64,000 nucleotides of DNA from Neptunomonas marina (lineage in GTDB: Bacteria; Pseudomonadota; Gammaproteobacteria; Pseudomonadales; Balneatricaceae). Of this stretch, positions 22,696 through 31,795 are shown in pieces. How positions within the stretch are numbered: the first letter of the stretch is position 1; each line of letters opens with the position of its first letter. The stretch covers positions 124,001 through 188,000 of the forward strand of contig NZ_SACQ01000005.1 of assembly GCF_004005935.1 (NCBI RefSeq). The letters run 5' to 3'. The translations under genes were made by a program, and so were the position numbers. The notes under the pieces are model-generated. The model was given only the letters and a program-made list of their open reading frames with translations, made no database searches and was not told where the DNA came from.

Positions 22696-23904
22696 ATGCC
22701 AGATTTTTACTACAAAGCGGTGAAGCGGGATGGCTCTATTCACGAAGGAACCATCGCTGCTGAATCGACTGAAGTCGCTGGACGTCAGTTGCGTGCACAG
22801 GGGTTATCTCCGGTGAAATTGGCAGCAGGGCAGCAAGCCAAAGTAAAAAGCGCATCCACCGCTCGTACTAATTTGGGTGCGAGCGACGTTTTGTCTTTCA
22901 CTAGTGAGCTTGCGGTTTTATTGCGGGCTGGACTGCCTATTGATCGCGCAATGAAGGTGCTTATCGAAATGAGCGCTAAGCCCGAGCAAGCTGCGATGCT
23001 GAATGATCTGCTGGAAACGGTCAAAGGCGGTAAGGGTCTCAGCCAAGCGTTAACGCGATACGAGAGTGTTTTTGGCCATTTTTATATCAATATGGTGCGC
23101 TCCGGCGAAGCCAGCGGTCAGCTATCTTCCGTTCTTGAGCGGCTTGTCGAATATCTAGAAAATGCTAAGGCTGTGCGCAGCAGCGTTGTATCGGCGCTAA
23201 TTTACCCGGCTATCTTGTTGGTGGTTGCAACGTTGTCTATTTTGGTGATGTTGGGTTTTGTTGTGCCTCAGTTTGAAGCGCTGTTTGCTGACATGGGAGA
23301 TGCATTGCCTTTGCTAACGCGTTGGGTGATCGACTCGGGCAACTTTATTAAAGCCTATGGTCTTGCCTTGATGGCAGGAGCATTTGTTATTGGCTTTTTA
23401 GTGAGGCGTTGGCTTGGAACACCAACCGGCAAAGCTTGGAAAGATGCAAAGCTTATCAAAGCCCCCCTCATTGGTGGTGTGTTGTTTAAGTATGAGATGG
23501 CAAAATTCTCCCGCACGATGGGAACTCTGCTAGGCAATGGTGTGTCACTGTTGCAGGCCTTGGGGATCGCCAACGAAACGGTGGAGAACGAGCGAGTGCG
23601 TGCTGCGCTCGCTGAGCTAGAGCCTGCGGTCAAGCGTGGTGATCGGATGTCACAAACGCTGCAAGCTAGTGATTTCTTCACGCCGATGGTAATCCAAATT
23701 GTGCGTGTGGGGGAGGAGTCTGGACGCCTTGATGATATGATGCTCGAGCTTGCGAAGGTCTACGATACTGAAGTTCAAGCGGGCGTCAAAAGAGGGTTAA
23801 CACTATTAGAGCCTTTGCTGATTTTGCTGATGGGGGGCTCTATTGCGGTGATTATTATAGCGATCTTGATGGGTATTCTATCGGTCAATGATTTGGCAAT
23901 TTAA
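22696..23904 (+). CDS. gspF: Type II secretion system inner membrane protein GspF
   Basis: GspF is the polytopic platform protein that contacts GspE and GspL. The 402-residue protein has an N-terminal cytoplasmic domain (YYKAVKRDGSIHEGTIAAES) and two homologous T2SSF domains (about residues 65-190 and 268-390). Each has the helix GLPIDRAMKVL or GVSLLQALGIA and a GEESG/GEASG turn. Three membrane helices lie at about residues 165-190, 218-238 and 370-395. A 59-base gap follows before gspG. Confidence 0.95.
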   Translation: MPDFYYKAVKRDGSIHEGTIAAESTEVAGRQLRAQGLSPVKLAAGQQAKVKSASTARTNLGASDVLSFTSELAVLLRAGLPIDRAMKVLIEMSAKPEQAAMLNDLLETVKGGKGLSQALTRYESVFGHFYINMVRSGEASGQLSSVLERLVEYLENAKAVRSSVVSALIYPAILLVVATLSILVMLGFVVPQFEALFADMGDALPLLTRWVIDSGNFIKAYGLALMAGAFVIGFLVRRWLGTPTGKAWKDAKLIKAPLIGGVLFKYEMAKFSRTMGTLLGNGVSLLQALGIANETVENERVRAALAELEPAVKRGDRMSQTLQASDFFTPMVIQIVRVGEESGRLDDMMLELAKVYDTEVQAGVKRGLTLLEPLLILLMGGSIAVIIIAILMGILSVNDLAI

Positions 23905-23963
23905 GTTTGCAAGCTCAGCATGTTAGTTGCGCTTGGAGTAGGAATAGATAAAGAGGTTGGTTC

Positions 23964-24392
23964 GTGTCTTTGAAAACGGTTTATAGAGCACAAAGTGGTA
24001 TCACATTGGTCGAGATGTTGGTTGTGTTAGCTATCATCGGGCTATTGGCTGGCCTTGTGGGGCCGGCTGTGTTGAATCAGTTGGGCGGTGCAAAGTCGAA
24101 AACAGCAGCGGTTCAAATCAAGGATTTTGAGCAGAGCTTGGAGATGTTTAAGCTGGATGTTGGGCGTTTCCCAACAACAGATGAAGGCCTAGAGGCGCTT
24201 GTTAACAAACCTTCTAGTGCAACAGGGTGGAACGGCCCATATTTGAAGTCTGGAGTGCCGCAAGATCCGTGGAAACGTGCCTACGGATATCGTTACCCTG
24301 GACAGAAAGGTGAGATGGATATCTTCTCGCTCGGTCAAGACGGTGCGCCGGGTGGCGATGGTGAAAATGCTGACGTTGGTAACTGGAAGTAA
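23964..24392 (+). CDS. gspG: Major pseudopilin GspG
   Basis: GspG is the main subunit of the T2SS pseudopilus. The 142-residue prepilin has a short leader ending in Gly followed by ITLVEMLVVLAIIGLL, with the conserved Glu at +5, so it should be cleaved and N-methylated by a prepilin peptidase encoded elsewhere. The C-terminal domain has the family calcium-site region (FSLGQDGAPGGDGENADVGNW). The start is GTG with AGAGG about ten bases upstream. gspH follows after eight bases. Confidence 0.95.
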   Translation: MSLKTVYRAQSGITLVEMLVVLAIIGLLAGLVGPAVLNQLGGAKSKTAAVQIKDFEQSLEMFKLDVGRFPTTDEGLEALVNKPSSATGWNGPYLKSGVPQDPWKRAYGYRYPGQKGEMDIFSLGQDGAPGGDGENADVGNWK

Positions 24393-24400
24393 CCTATACC

Positions 24401-24859
24401 ATGCAACGTGGTTTTACATTACTTGAGATACTTGTTGTTCTGGGCATCGCCGCAGTTATGCTAGGCGTGTCTGGCCCCTATGCTCAGAAGATGTATCAAA
24501 CCATGCAGTATCACGGTGCAGTCAAGGATGTGATGACTGCACTCATTGCGGGGCGCTACGAAGCGATATCGCACTCTGAATCGGTGGATGTGCGTTTTGA
24601 TCCCCAAGCGCGCACGGTGAACGTCGGCAGTAAAAAGATTCAGTTACCAGAGAATATACAGCTATCTGCTGCCACGGCGCGGGAGTACAACCGCCTCTAT
24701 GATGGCAATTTAGCGGTCGTTCGCTTTTTTGCAGATGGCTCCTCATCGGGTGGTTCTATCTCCCTAGTGCGTGAGAGTGGAGCGGGTGTTCAGCTCACCG
24801 TCGACTGGCTGCTGGGTAGTGTGTCGCAAGCGAAGCTGGCTGAGAACGCAGCCTTATGA
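24401..24859 (+). CDS. gspH: Minor pseudopilin GspH
   Basis: A 152-residue prepilin with a very short leader (MQRG) and the helix FTLLEILVVLGIAAVML, including Glu at +5. The globular part (DVRFDPQARTVNVGSKKIQLP and VVRFFADGSSSGGSISLV) has the GspH/FimT-type pattern. GspH sits below the pseudopilus tip complex. It overlaps gspI by ATGA. Confidence 0.9.
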   Translation: MQRGFTLLEILVVLGIAAVMLGVSGPYAQKMYQTMQYHGAVKDVMTALIAGRYEAISHSESVDVRFDPQARTVNVGSKKIQLPENIQLSAATAREYNRLYDGNLAVVRFFADGSSSGGSISLVRESGAGVQLTVDWLLGSVSQAKLAENAAL

Positions 24860-25254
24860 AGGGTCTTTGCTCCGCTTCTTCAGATCGCCAGCGTGGCTTT
24901 TCTCTATTGGAGATGTTGGTTGCGATCACTATTTTAGGCTTCTCCTTGGCTGCGCTCTATCAGGCAGCGGGGACGGCCACAAGATCGGTGGCTGTGCAGG
25001 AGCAATATGTATACGCAACTGAGTTAGTGCGCTCTCTGGTGGCTAATTACCAAACGATCGAGAGAAATGCGGAGATACGTGGCGAGACTGATGGCGGCTT
25101 TCGTTGGTCGGTGACATCAGAAGATACAGTACTGGATAACTCGCAATTTTCACAAGGCACACTTCAAACCCTGCGTGTTTCGGTGCGTTGGGATAGCTTT
25201 CCGAATGGAAGGGAGTTTGTTGTATCGACCATCGTAGCAGGGCGTGAGCCATGA
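24856..25254 (+). CDS. gspI: Minor pseudopilin GspI
   Basis: A 132-residue prepilin with leader ending in RQRG and the cleavage-site helix FSLLEMLVAITILGFSLAAL. GspI starts the tip complex with GspJ and GspK. Order between gspH and gspJ, size and overlapping ATGA junctions on both sides support the assignment. The remainder (GGFRWSVTSEDTVLDN) has the GspI pattern of a short globular domain. Confidence 0.9.
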   Translation: MKGLCSASSDRQRGFSLLEMLVAITILGFSLAALYQAAGTATRSVAVQEQYVYATELVRSLVANYQTIERNAEIRGETDGGFRWSVTSEDTVLDNSQFSQGTLQTLRVSVRWDSFPNGREFVVSTIVAGREP

Positions 25255-25850
25255 AGCATCCGACCAAGAGGGAGCGTGGGTTTACCCTTGTGGAGGTGTT
25301 GATCGCGCTAGTGGTTCTCTCTTTTATGATGGCCGCCGCCGTTGCAAGTATTCGCACTTTAGCTACCACACAAGAAAAGGTTGAGCAGCGATTGGTGCAG
25401 CTAAACGAGATACGCCAAGTCTCGGGTTTTTTACGCACAGCGCTGAGTAACGCAATGCCCATCCAAGCAAGTTTAGAGGGAATGTCGGGTTACGGTACTT
25501 ATCTATCGGGTAGCCCTAAAGAGGTTATTTGGGTAGCGCCAGCTACGATGGGTGTGCTGGGCGGCACCTTTGTATTTCGGCTTTTTCATGAGGATGATGA
25601 GCTAAAGCTGGCGTTTGCGCCCTACGAAAACGGTATTACTGAGCCTGACTGGCAGTCACTAGAGGCGCAAACGCTATTAGATAAGGTAGATGCCTTTACC
25701 ATTAGTTACGGTGTTGCGTATGCCGATGAGTTGCTCGATACGTGGGAGTATCAATTAACTTTGCCGTCACGGGTCGCGCTCAGCTTAAAAGTGAACGGTA
25801 AGTTTTGGCCCGAGCTTGTGGTGGCGCTTAAGGATACACAGCTGCTATGA
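25251..25850 (+). CDS. gspJ: Minor pseudopilin GspJ
   Basis: A 199-residue prepilin with basic leader KREREG-like sequence ending in Gly and the helix FTLVEVLIALVVLSFMMAAA. The globular domain is larger than in GspH and GspI, as expected for GspJ. GspJ binds GspI and GspK to form the pseudopilus tip. It overlaps both neighbours by four bases. Confidence 0.9.
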   Translation: MKHPTKRERGFTLVEVLIALVVLSFMMAAAVASIRTLATTQEKVEQRLVQLNEIRQVSGFLRTALSNAMPIQASLEGMSGYGTYLSGSPKEVIWVAPATMGVLGGTFVFRLFHEDDELKLAFAPYENGITEPDWQSLEAQTLLDKVDAFTISYGVAYADELLDTWEYQLTLPSRVALSLKVNGKFWPELVVALKDTQLL

Positions 25851-26725
25851 GTAAGATGAAAGGCGTTTCATCTCAACAGGGGGTGGCTCTCGCGCTATTG
25901 CTATGGATTATTGCGGCGCTGAGTATATTACTGGCAGGTGTGCTGTATCAGGTTAAAGTCGACACTAAAATGACGCAGTGGCAACGCACGCAGGTTAAGG
26001 CTGAAGCGTTGGGTGATGCTGTCATCCAACTACAGATGGCGAGAATTGTCAGTGAGCCGTCGCTGCTTGGTGGTGGATATGCTGAGTTCGATGTCGAGTT
26101 TGATGAGCATGTTGCTCAAGTTGAGTTTGTGCCTGCCGCTGGCTTAGTCGATATTAATAGGGCGTCCCGCGAGGCATTGGTGCGCTTGTTCGTTGCAAGG
26201 GCAGGATTATCTGAGGCTCAAGCTGACCAGCTTGCTGACGATATTCAACAATGGCGGTCTTCCAGTAACCTTGAAGATGATGATAGTTACAGTGAGCAGC
26301 CCGGCAAATTTAAAAGGGGTGGGCTATTTGAGGCGCCAGAGGACTTAATGCTCGTTTCGGGCATATCTCGAGAGCTGTACGACCGTATTAAGAGTGTTAT
26401 TAGCGTCGCGAAAACCGGTGTTGCCGAAGTAAATACAGCAGCGGCACCACCCGAGGTGCTTGCATTTATTGTCGATGATCAAGAACAGTTTGCGGACCTA
26501 CTTGCTCAGCGCCAACGAGATGTTCAAAATACGCCGCTTGCAGGTTCGGCGGGTACGGAATTTAGAGTAAGGGCAAAAATGCAGATTGATGGAGATTACG
26601 TAGTGCGAACCCGCTGGGTGAGAATAGGGAGAGCTGGCCCGGATGGGCTACCATGGCTGTATTACCGAGTTGAGCCTGTTTCCCGTGCTCGTAACAAAGA
26701 TTCTGCGGTAGAGGAGAGTGCCTGA
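25847..26725 (+). CDS. gspK: Minor pseudopilin GspK
   Basis: GspK caps the pseudopilus. The 292-residue protein has a leader ending SQQG followed by VALALLLWIIAALSILLAGV, which lacks Glu at +5, a known feature of GspK. The large periplasmic part contains the helical insert typical of GspK (GLVDINRASREALVRLFV) and a second helix-hairpin-type segment (AEVNTAAAPPEVLAFIV). Its stop overlaps the gspL start by one base. Length is close to the family norm of about 300. Confidence 0.92.
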   Translation: MSKMKGVSSQQGVALALLLWIIAALSILLAGVLYQVKVDTKMTQWQRTQVKAEALGDAVIQLQMARIVSEPSLLGGGYAEFDVEFDEHVAQVEFVPAAGLVDINRASREALVRLFVARAGLSEAQADQLADDIQQWRSSSNLEDDDSYSEQPGKFKRGGLFEAPEDLMLVSGISRELYDRIKSVISVAKTGVAEVNTAAAPPEVLAFIVDDQEQFADLLAQRQRDVQNTPLAGSAGTEFRVRAKMQIDGDYVVRTRWVRIGRAGPDGLPWLYYRVEPVSRARNKDSAVEESA

Positions 26726-27744
26726 TGTCGGACGCCCAGTGGCAGTTTCTCGGTTACGATATCCGCGCCGGTTTTCGTTATATCAAGGCGGGCTGGAGCG
26801 ACTTTTTCTCGTCGGACGCCTCACCCGTTGCTTCATCCTTGCATGAGCCTGTGTTGGTACATGAGAGCGAGACCGAGCGTTATGTTGTGTTGGCGGGTAA
26901 AAAGGTTGCGGGGGATTCTGCGAAGTACGAAGCGGTATTGCTACCGGCCTCTATTAGCCTGATCAAACATCTGTCGTTACCCGTGAGTGCCGAGTCAGAT
27001 ATCGACTCTTTTATTGGCTTGGAAGTTGAGGCTTCAAGCCCGTTTCCGCAATCTGATACGCTTTTCGGCTGGAAAGTTATTGACCGGTCTGATGGGCAGC
27101 TGTCTTTGGTTCTTGCCATCAGCAGTGCACGGCTCTCTCAGCAATTTATCGATACGGTACCGCTAAGCAATCGTGCTATGTCGTCTGAAATTTGGGCCAA
27201 GACCGAGGCGGGAGAGTTCATCGCCTTTCAAAGTGAGGCTTATAGCGATCGGCTGAGTAAGCAGCGAGGTAAGCAGAAGTGGTTAGTACTTGCGATGGCC
27301 TACGTTATGTTGGCGTTGGTTGCTATCGCTGCTGTGCCGGTGGCAGCGAAGTTTCTTGAAATGCGCGAAGTGCGCCAGCTTTATAATAGTCTTGAACAGC
27401 AAGCGAACCCTGTCGCAGCCGTGCGTGGCGATCTGGCAATTTATAATCAGATGGCGACAGAACTGAACCTTATCGGCGCGCAGCAGGTGGATGCGATTGA
27501 GTTGCTGGATACGCTCTCATCGCTAATGCCAGATGATACTTATTTGCTTTTGCTCGAATACAAAAATGGTGGCATCCGTTTAGATGGGCGCTCCTCCAAT
27601 GCGGCCATGCTGCTACAGCAGTTGGATAGATCTGGGGCATTCGCAAAAGTTGAGTCGATAGCGGGCATTCGTAAGGAAGGGCGAACAGGGAAAGAGCGCT
27701 TTTCTCTGTTGATTACCCCTCTCAGCGAGGAGGGTTCTGAGTAA
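26725..27744 (+). CDS. gspL: Type II secretion system assembly protein GspL
   Basis: GspL links the GspE ATPase to the inner-membrane platform. The 339-residue protein has a degenerate actin-like cytoplasmic part (about 190 residues), one membrane helix near residues 188-208 (WLVLAMAYVMLALVAIAAVPV) and a periplasmic ferredoxin-like domain. The C-terminal part (LDTLSSLMPDDTYLLLLEYKNGGIRLDGRSSNAAMLLQQL) is more PilN-like, as in the Xps-type systems. It is bounded by one-base overlaps with gspK and gspM. The N-terminal ATPase-like domain is divergent, so the name rests on architecture and position. Confidence 0.85.
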   Translation: MSDAQWQFLGYDIRAGFRYIKAGWSDFFSSDASPVASSLHEPVLVHESETERYVVLAGKKVAGDSAKYEAVLLPASISLIKHLSLPVSAESDIDSFIGLEVEASSPFPQSDTLFGWKVIDRSDGQLSLVLAISSARLSQQFIDTVPLSNRAMSSEIWAKTEAGEFIAFQSEAYSDRLSKQRGKQKWLVLAMAYVMLALVAIAAVPVAAKFLEMREVRQLYNSLEQQANPVAAVRGDLAIYNQMATELNLIGAQQVDAIELLDTLSSLMPDDTYLLLLEYKNGGIRLDGRSSNAAMLLQQLDRSGAFAKVESIAGIRKEGRTGKERFSLLITPLSEEGSE

Positions 27745-28301
27745 TGCGTAGTATGTTAGCGTCACGCTCTTTTCGAGTGGTATCTTTTACTTGTGTGCTT
27801 TTACTCATTGCTTTTGCGTTAGTCTGCGCAGATCTATTTAGCCGTTATGATCGCTATCAGTCTGAAATAGATCGCATGATCCCAAGAATTGAACGCTTTA
27901 AAGGGTTGGTAGTCTCTAAAGAGCAGCTACAGCAAGCGGCCGGTTCTTCTGCTGCGACAGTCAATCAAGCAATCTTCCCTGCGGCGACCGCTGATGCTTC
28001 TGCTGCGGCTGAGCTTCAACGCATTGTTCGCGATGTGCTGCAGCAATCTGGAGCAAGTGTTACCGGCAGCCAAACACTGCCATCAACAGTGGATGGCAGC
28101 TTTGTGCATATCAAAGTCGATGTGACTGCCGTTAGCGGTTTAGCGGAGCTAGAGCAGTTTCTGCAACAGCTAAAAAGGCAAAACCCCGCGGTGTTCTTAG
28201 AGTCTCTTACCCTGCAACCGGTAAGAACCAGGCGAGGTGCTCCAGAGGCGCAAGCCGTGACTGCGCGTATGAGAGTATTTGCTCTTAAAGGTGGAGCATA
28301 A
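27744..28301 (+). CDS. gspM: Type II secretion system protein GspM
   Basis: A 185-residue bitopic protein with one N-terminal membrane helix (about residues 11-30) and a periplasmic ferredoxin-like domain (LQRIVRDVLQQSGASVTGSQTLP and the FLQQLKRQNPAVFLESLTLQ segment). This is the GspMb-type (PilO-like) fold that pairs with GspL. The start overlaps the gspL stop by one base. Sequence similarity in this family is low, so position is half the argument. Confidence 0.83.
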   Translation: MRSMLASRSFRVVSFTCVLLLIAFALVCADLFSRYDRYQSEIDRMIPRIERFKGLVVSKEQLQQAAGSSAATVNQAIFPAATADASAAAELQRIVRDVLQQSGASVTGSQTLPSTVDGSFVHIKVDVTAVSGLAELEQFLQQLKRQNPAVFLESLTLQPVRTRRGAPEAQAVTARMRVFALKGGA

Positions 28302-28303
28302 GC

Positions 28304-28873
28304 ATGAATTTTTTTAGAGTTTTAGGAATGCTTGCTGCGGCGCTGAGTGTGTCTGTGATTGCCGTTGCTTGGTTCTTCTTCGTGCAACAAGAAGGGGCCC
28401 AAGATCAGGTGGGTCTTAAACGCCCCTCCAGCGACTCGATGATGGCGGTGGAACTCTCGACTGAACGTAACGCTAAGCAGGCATCCAGTAACTTTTTAGA
28501 TAGACCCGTTTTCTGGGAGTCTAGGCGTCCTGTCGCGGAAGTAGAGGTCGCGGTAGTTGAAGAGCAGGCAGCGCCATCTCAGTCCATTGATGACTTTATG
28601 TTGGTAGGCGTTTTTCATGCTAACAAACGTGAAAACTCCGGTGTAATTGGGCGTTACAAAGGCGATGCTATCCGGCTAAAAATGGGTGAGTCATTACAAG
28701 GTTGGACCTTGGACTTGATGGCGCCAGATGCAGCAGTGTTTGTTAACGACAAAGGTGAGGATCTAACGGTTGTTTTGCAGCACCAATCCCCCAAGGCTCC
28801 ATCTCGGCGAATACCGCCTCCGCCGCCGCTAGGGATAGAACGACCAGCCCCAGCTAAACAAGACAAAGAATAA
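28304..28873 (+). CDS. GspC/GspN-like T2SS protein with HR-type domain
   Basis: A 189-residue bitopic protein with an N-terminal membrane helix (about residues 8-28), a linker with FLDRPVFWESRRPV, a beta-rich domain (DDFMLVGVFHANKRENSGVI to LTVVLQ, about residues 95-155) and a Pro-rich tail. The domain has the pattern of the GspC homology region, which docks to the secretin GspD, but there is no PDZ domain. No other gspC is seen in the operon. In Xanthomonas the gene in this slot, xpsN, substitutes for gspC. It starts two bases after gspM and precedes gspD. I infer it does the GspC job; exact family unconfirmed. Confidence 0.72.
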   Translation: MNFFRVLGMLAAALSVSVIAVAWFFFVQQEGAQDQVGLKRPSSDSMMAVELSTERNAKQASSNFLDRPVFWESRRPVAEVEVAVVEEQAAPSQSIDDFMLVGVFHANKRENSGVIGRYKGDAIRLKMGESLQGWTLDLMAPDAAVFVNDKGEDLTVVLQHQSPKAPSRRIPPPPPLGIERPAPAKQDKE

Positions 28874-28923
28874 AGGTGTTGCTCGTTTGAGTGATCGATC
28901 ACCTGAGTAAAGGCTATACAAAC

Positions 28924-31044
28924 ATGGTTTATAAAATGTTGAGTAATAAACTCCCCCTTGTTGGGTTAGCGGTCTTAATCGCTGGGTGTGGGCTAAATGA
29001 TAAGCCCCAGCAAGGAGAGCAACAGCTGGCAGTGCCACTAGGAAATGAGCCGGTCTTAATTCGCGAATATCAGGCGAAAGTAGAGTCGCCAGCTCAGGAG
29101 CAGCCGGCGCAAGCTAAAGCGGAAAATGCAGCTGATCAGCCAGCAACCTATTTAGGGTCAGGAAAGTTCATCAAAGCACCCAAGGTGCGTGAACCTATAA
29201 AGCTGTATGGGGAAGCGGTTTCCATCAACTTTGAGCAAGCTCCGCTGATTGAAGTCGTGCATGCTGTACTTGGCGATATCTTGGAGCTCGACTATATCGT
29301 CGAACATCCGATTCAGGGTGAAGTAACGGTGCGTACTCGGACGCCAGTGAAGCGTGATCAGCTGTTGACCATTCTTGAGTCTTTACTCAAGTCTAACGGT
29401 GCATTGTTGGTGCGTGATGCAGATAATCGTCTTTTTGTTAGCAGCTCACCAAATATAAGTAAGATTGCACCTGCGCTATCTAATGCTCGCTCGCAAGGTG
29501 CGGGTTTTTCTACAACGGTCATTCCTTTGCAATTTATTGGCGCCGCCGAGATGGCTGAAATACTGAAGCCCGTTGCTGATGATTCTGCGTTTTTGCGGGT
29601 AGACCCAAAGCGGAATCTGTTAATTTTGGCCGGTACGCGAGCCCAGATGCAGGGGTGGATGGATATCATCAACACATTTGATGTTGATGTATTACAGGGT
29701 ATGTCGGTTGGTATTTACCCACTGAAATATGCCACAGTCGCGGATGTTGAGTCTGCACTGACCGAGCTGGTTGGTGCGGCGGGTGAAAATGCGCTGGCTG
29801 GCCAGGCGTTTCGTGTTTTGCCGTTAGAGCGTCTCAATAGCGTGCTCGTTATTACGCCACAACCGCGTTACTTATCACAAATAGAGATGTGGGTGAAACG
29901 CCTTGATCGAGCACCAAGCTCGGGCTCAGAAAAACGCTTACATGTGTATCCTGTGCAAAACGCCACCGCAGAGCATCTTGCAGACTTGCTAAGCAAGGTC
30001 TACTCGGGGAGCGGAAGTAGCAGCGGTTCAAAGCGTTCTGTTGCACCCGGTCTTTCGCAAGAAAAGGTTACATCTGGAGGCAGTAGCACGAAGAGCACGG
30101 ATAGCAATAGCTCAAGCAGCGGTGATTCGAGCGCAACCAGTGTCTCTTTTGGCGATGTGAATGTTGTAGCAGACGAGGAGAATAATGCGCTACTGATCTA
30201 CTCCTCTACGTCTGAGTACGAACGTATTGAAGCGTCGCTAAAGCAATTGGATGTGGTGCCGACACAGGTGCTTATAGAGGCAAGTATTCTCGAAGTGACG
30301 CTGACGGATAACTTCAAGTTTGGTGTGGAGTGGAGCTTCAAAGACAACCTGAGTGGCGGCAAAACCGGCACAGGCTTGTTAGGAAACACAAAAAATGCGA
30401 TCGCCGCGCAGCTACCGGGCTTTTCATACACGGTAGCCGACAGTGCAGGCAATATCCGAGCTGTACTGAATGCGCTTTCGGAGCAGTCGCTGCTCAACGT
30501 GATATCCACGCCCTCTATTATGGCACTGGATAATCACCAAGCGTCTATTCAGGTGGGGGATCAGCAACCAGTACGAACAGGGTCGTCTACAAATGCCGAT
30601 GGCGATGTGCTTACCTCGAGCGTTGAATTTAAGGACACGGGGGTGAAACTATCTGTCACGCCTTCGGTCAATGCTGGTGGGTTGGTATCAATGGATATCG
30701 AACAGTCTGTTACGGATATCGGTACGATCGATGAAGCGACAGGGCAGCGTGCTTTTAATACGCGAGAAATTAAAAGTAGAGTTGCAGTTCGAAGCGGAGA
30801 GTCTATAGTGTTAGGCGGTTTGATTCGAGAGAATCAGACGGACTCAAAGATCGGCTTGCCAGGGCTGCACACGGTGCCGGTTTTGGGGCATCTGTTTGGT
30901 AACACAACTGAGAACGGCACCAGGACAGAGTTGCTGGTTATTATTACGCCGCGAGTGTTATCTAATGAGCAAGACTTGCGTGATCTGAGTCAGGAGCTGA
31001 GGTCTCGTATGCGTGGTTTTGAGCTGATAGAATCAGAGCTCTAG
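28924..31044 (+). CDS. gspD: Type II secretion system secretin GspD (lipoprotein)
   Basis: GspD forms the outer-membrane secretion pore. I start at ATG 28924, which has AAAGG about ten bases upstream; the GTG at 28891 would put 11 extra residues before the signal peptide. The 706-residue protein has a lipoprotein signal with lipobox LIAGC (Cys22). N0 follows (IKLYGEAVSINFEQAPLIEVV), then N1-N3 domains with a Ser-rich, probably disordered loop in N3 (DNA 30000-30150), and the secretin core ending with VRSGESIVLGGLIRENQ and ELLVIITPRVL. A lipidated secretin can reach the outer membrane through its own anchor, as in XpsD. No pilotin gene is seen here. Confidence 0.93.
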   Translation: MVYKMLSNKLPLVGLAVLIAGCGLNDKPQQGEQQLAVPLGNEPVLIREYQAKVESPAQEQPAQAKAENAADQPATYLGSGKFIKAPKVREPIKLYGEAVSINFEQAPLIEVVHAVLGDILELDYIVEHPIQGEVTVRTRTPVKRDQLLTILESLLKSNGALLVRDADNRLFVSSSPNISKIAPALSNARSQGAGFSTTVIPLQFIGAAEMAEILKPVADDSAFLRVDPKRNLLILAGTRAQMQGWMDIINTFDVDVLQGMSVGIYPLKYATVADVESALTELVGAAGENALAGQAFRVLPLERLNSVLVITPQPRYLSQIEMWVKRLDRAPSSGSEKRLHVYPVQNATAEHLADLLSKVYSGSGSSSGSKRSVAPGLSQEKVTSGGSSTKSTDSNSSSSGDSSATSVSFGDVNVVADEENNALLIYSSTSEYERIEASLKQLDVVPTQVLIEASILEVTLTDNFKFGVEWSFKDNLSGGKTGTGLLGNTKNAIAAQLPGFSYTVADSAGNIRAVLNALSEQSLLNVISTPSIMALDNHQASIQVGDQQPVRTGSSTNADGDVLTSSVEFKDTGVKLSVTPSVNAGGLVSMDIEQSVTDIGTIDEATGQRAFNTREIKSRVAVRSGESIVLGGLIRENQTDSKIGLPGLHTVPVLGHLFGNTTENGTRTELLVIITPRVLSNEQDLRDLSQELRSRMRGFELIESEL

Positions 31045-31094
31045 TTTGTTATCTTTCGTTCTGTTTGAGTGATGTCATAAGGTTTTAATAGAAC

Positions 31095-31529
31095 ATGCTT
31101 TATAATAGGAATAACCAGAGTTACTTAAAACCGTTAGCTACAATGGTGTTAGCCTCCACTACACTTTTAATGAGCGGTTGCGAGACATTAAAGAATGTTG
31201 GCAAGTCAGACAGTGAAATTGTTAAGTCATATTCTGAAGACTGGCTCGCGAGTATTATGCAGGCGGACTTCGAAAACGCGTATAAGTACACGACGCCGGC
31301 GTTTAAGTTAGCTGTAACACCAAAGCTTTATATTTCGCGATACGCAGGCGCTCCGCGCTGGACCGATGGCAAGGTTGTTGACGTTGTATGCGAAGAAGAA
31401 AACGTTTGTGATGTTAAATTCTCATTTAGCTATTTCCAAGTGAGAACAATGATGACACAAACGCGACGCTTGGATGAGCGTTGGATTAAAACAGCCGAAG
31501 GCTGGAGAATTTATCATAAGATTAAATAG
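31095..31529 (+). CDS. Uncharacterised lipoprotein
   Basis: A 144-residue predicted lipoprotein: basic N-terminus, hydrophobic stretch and lipobox LLMSGC with Cys29. The mature part (KSYSEDWLASIMQADFENAYKYTTPAFKLAVTP) resembles the start of NTF2-like or cystatin-like folds, followed by beta strands with two cysteines (VVCEEENVCDVKFSF). I do not recognise a named family. It lies 50 bases after gspD on the same strand, but AT content rises here, so it may not belong to the gsp operon. Outer-membrane location is likely because residue +2 after the Cys is Glu, not Asp. Confidence 0.75.
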   Translation: MLYNRNNQSYLKPLATMVLASTTLLMSGCETLKNVGKSDSEIVKSYSEDWLASIMQADFENAYKYTTPAFKLAVTPKLYISRYAGAPRWTDGKVVDVVCEEENVCDVKFSFSYFQVRTMMTQTRRLDERWIKTAEGWRIYHKIK

Positions 31530-31795
31530 TGTCTTTTTTGAAAAAACCGCTATGTTTTTAGGAGGTGCAGGCAGTAGAGCTAAAACCCTATTTTTATTTG
31601 GAAACTTGGTTGTAGGGCCTGTATACGTATGATAGATTACGCTGTGATTGTATTTGTAACTATTATGTTGCATTGCGAGCCCAGTCAGCTGTAGATTGAA
31701 GACAATATGCAGTTTGGGCGAAAGTACTTTTGCGCAACTGTTATGAAAGAAAACAATTGGACAATTGGATTGTTGTAAACCTAGGAGCAATACAA

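Noticed and set aside
31643-31660. CRP-like half site (TGTGA) upstream of the secreted-protein gene
   Set aside because: Only the left half matches; the right half differs at several positions and no promoter is located relative to it.
31422-31790. Minus-strand open frame upstream of the secreted-protein gene
   Set aside because: It overlaps the lipoprotein gene in antisense, has no family pattern, and sits in the leader region of the next gene.
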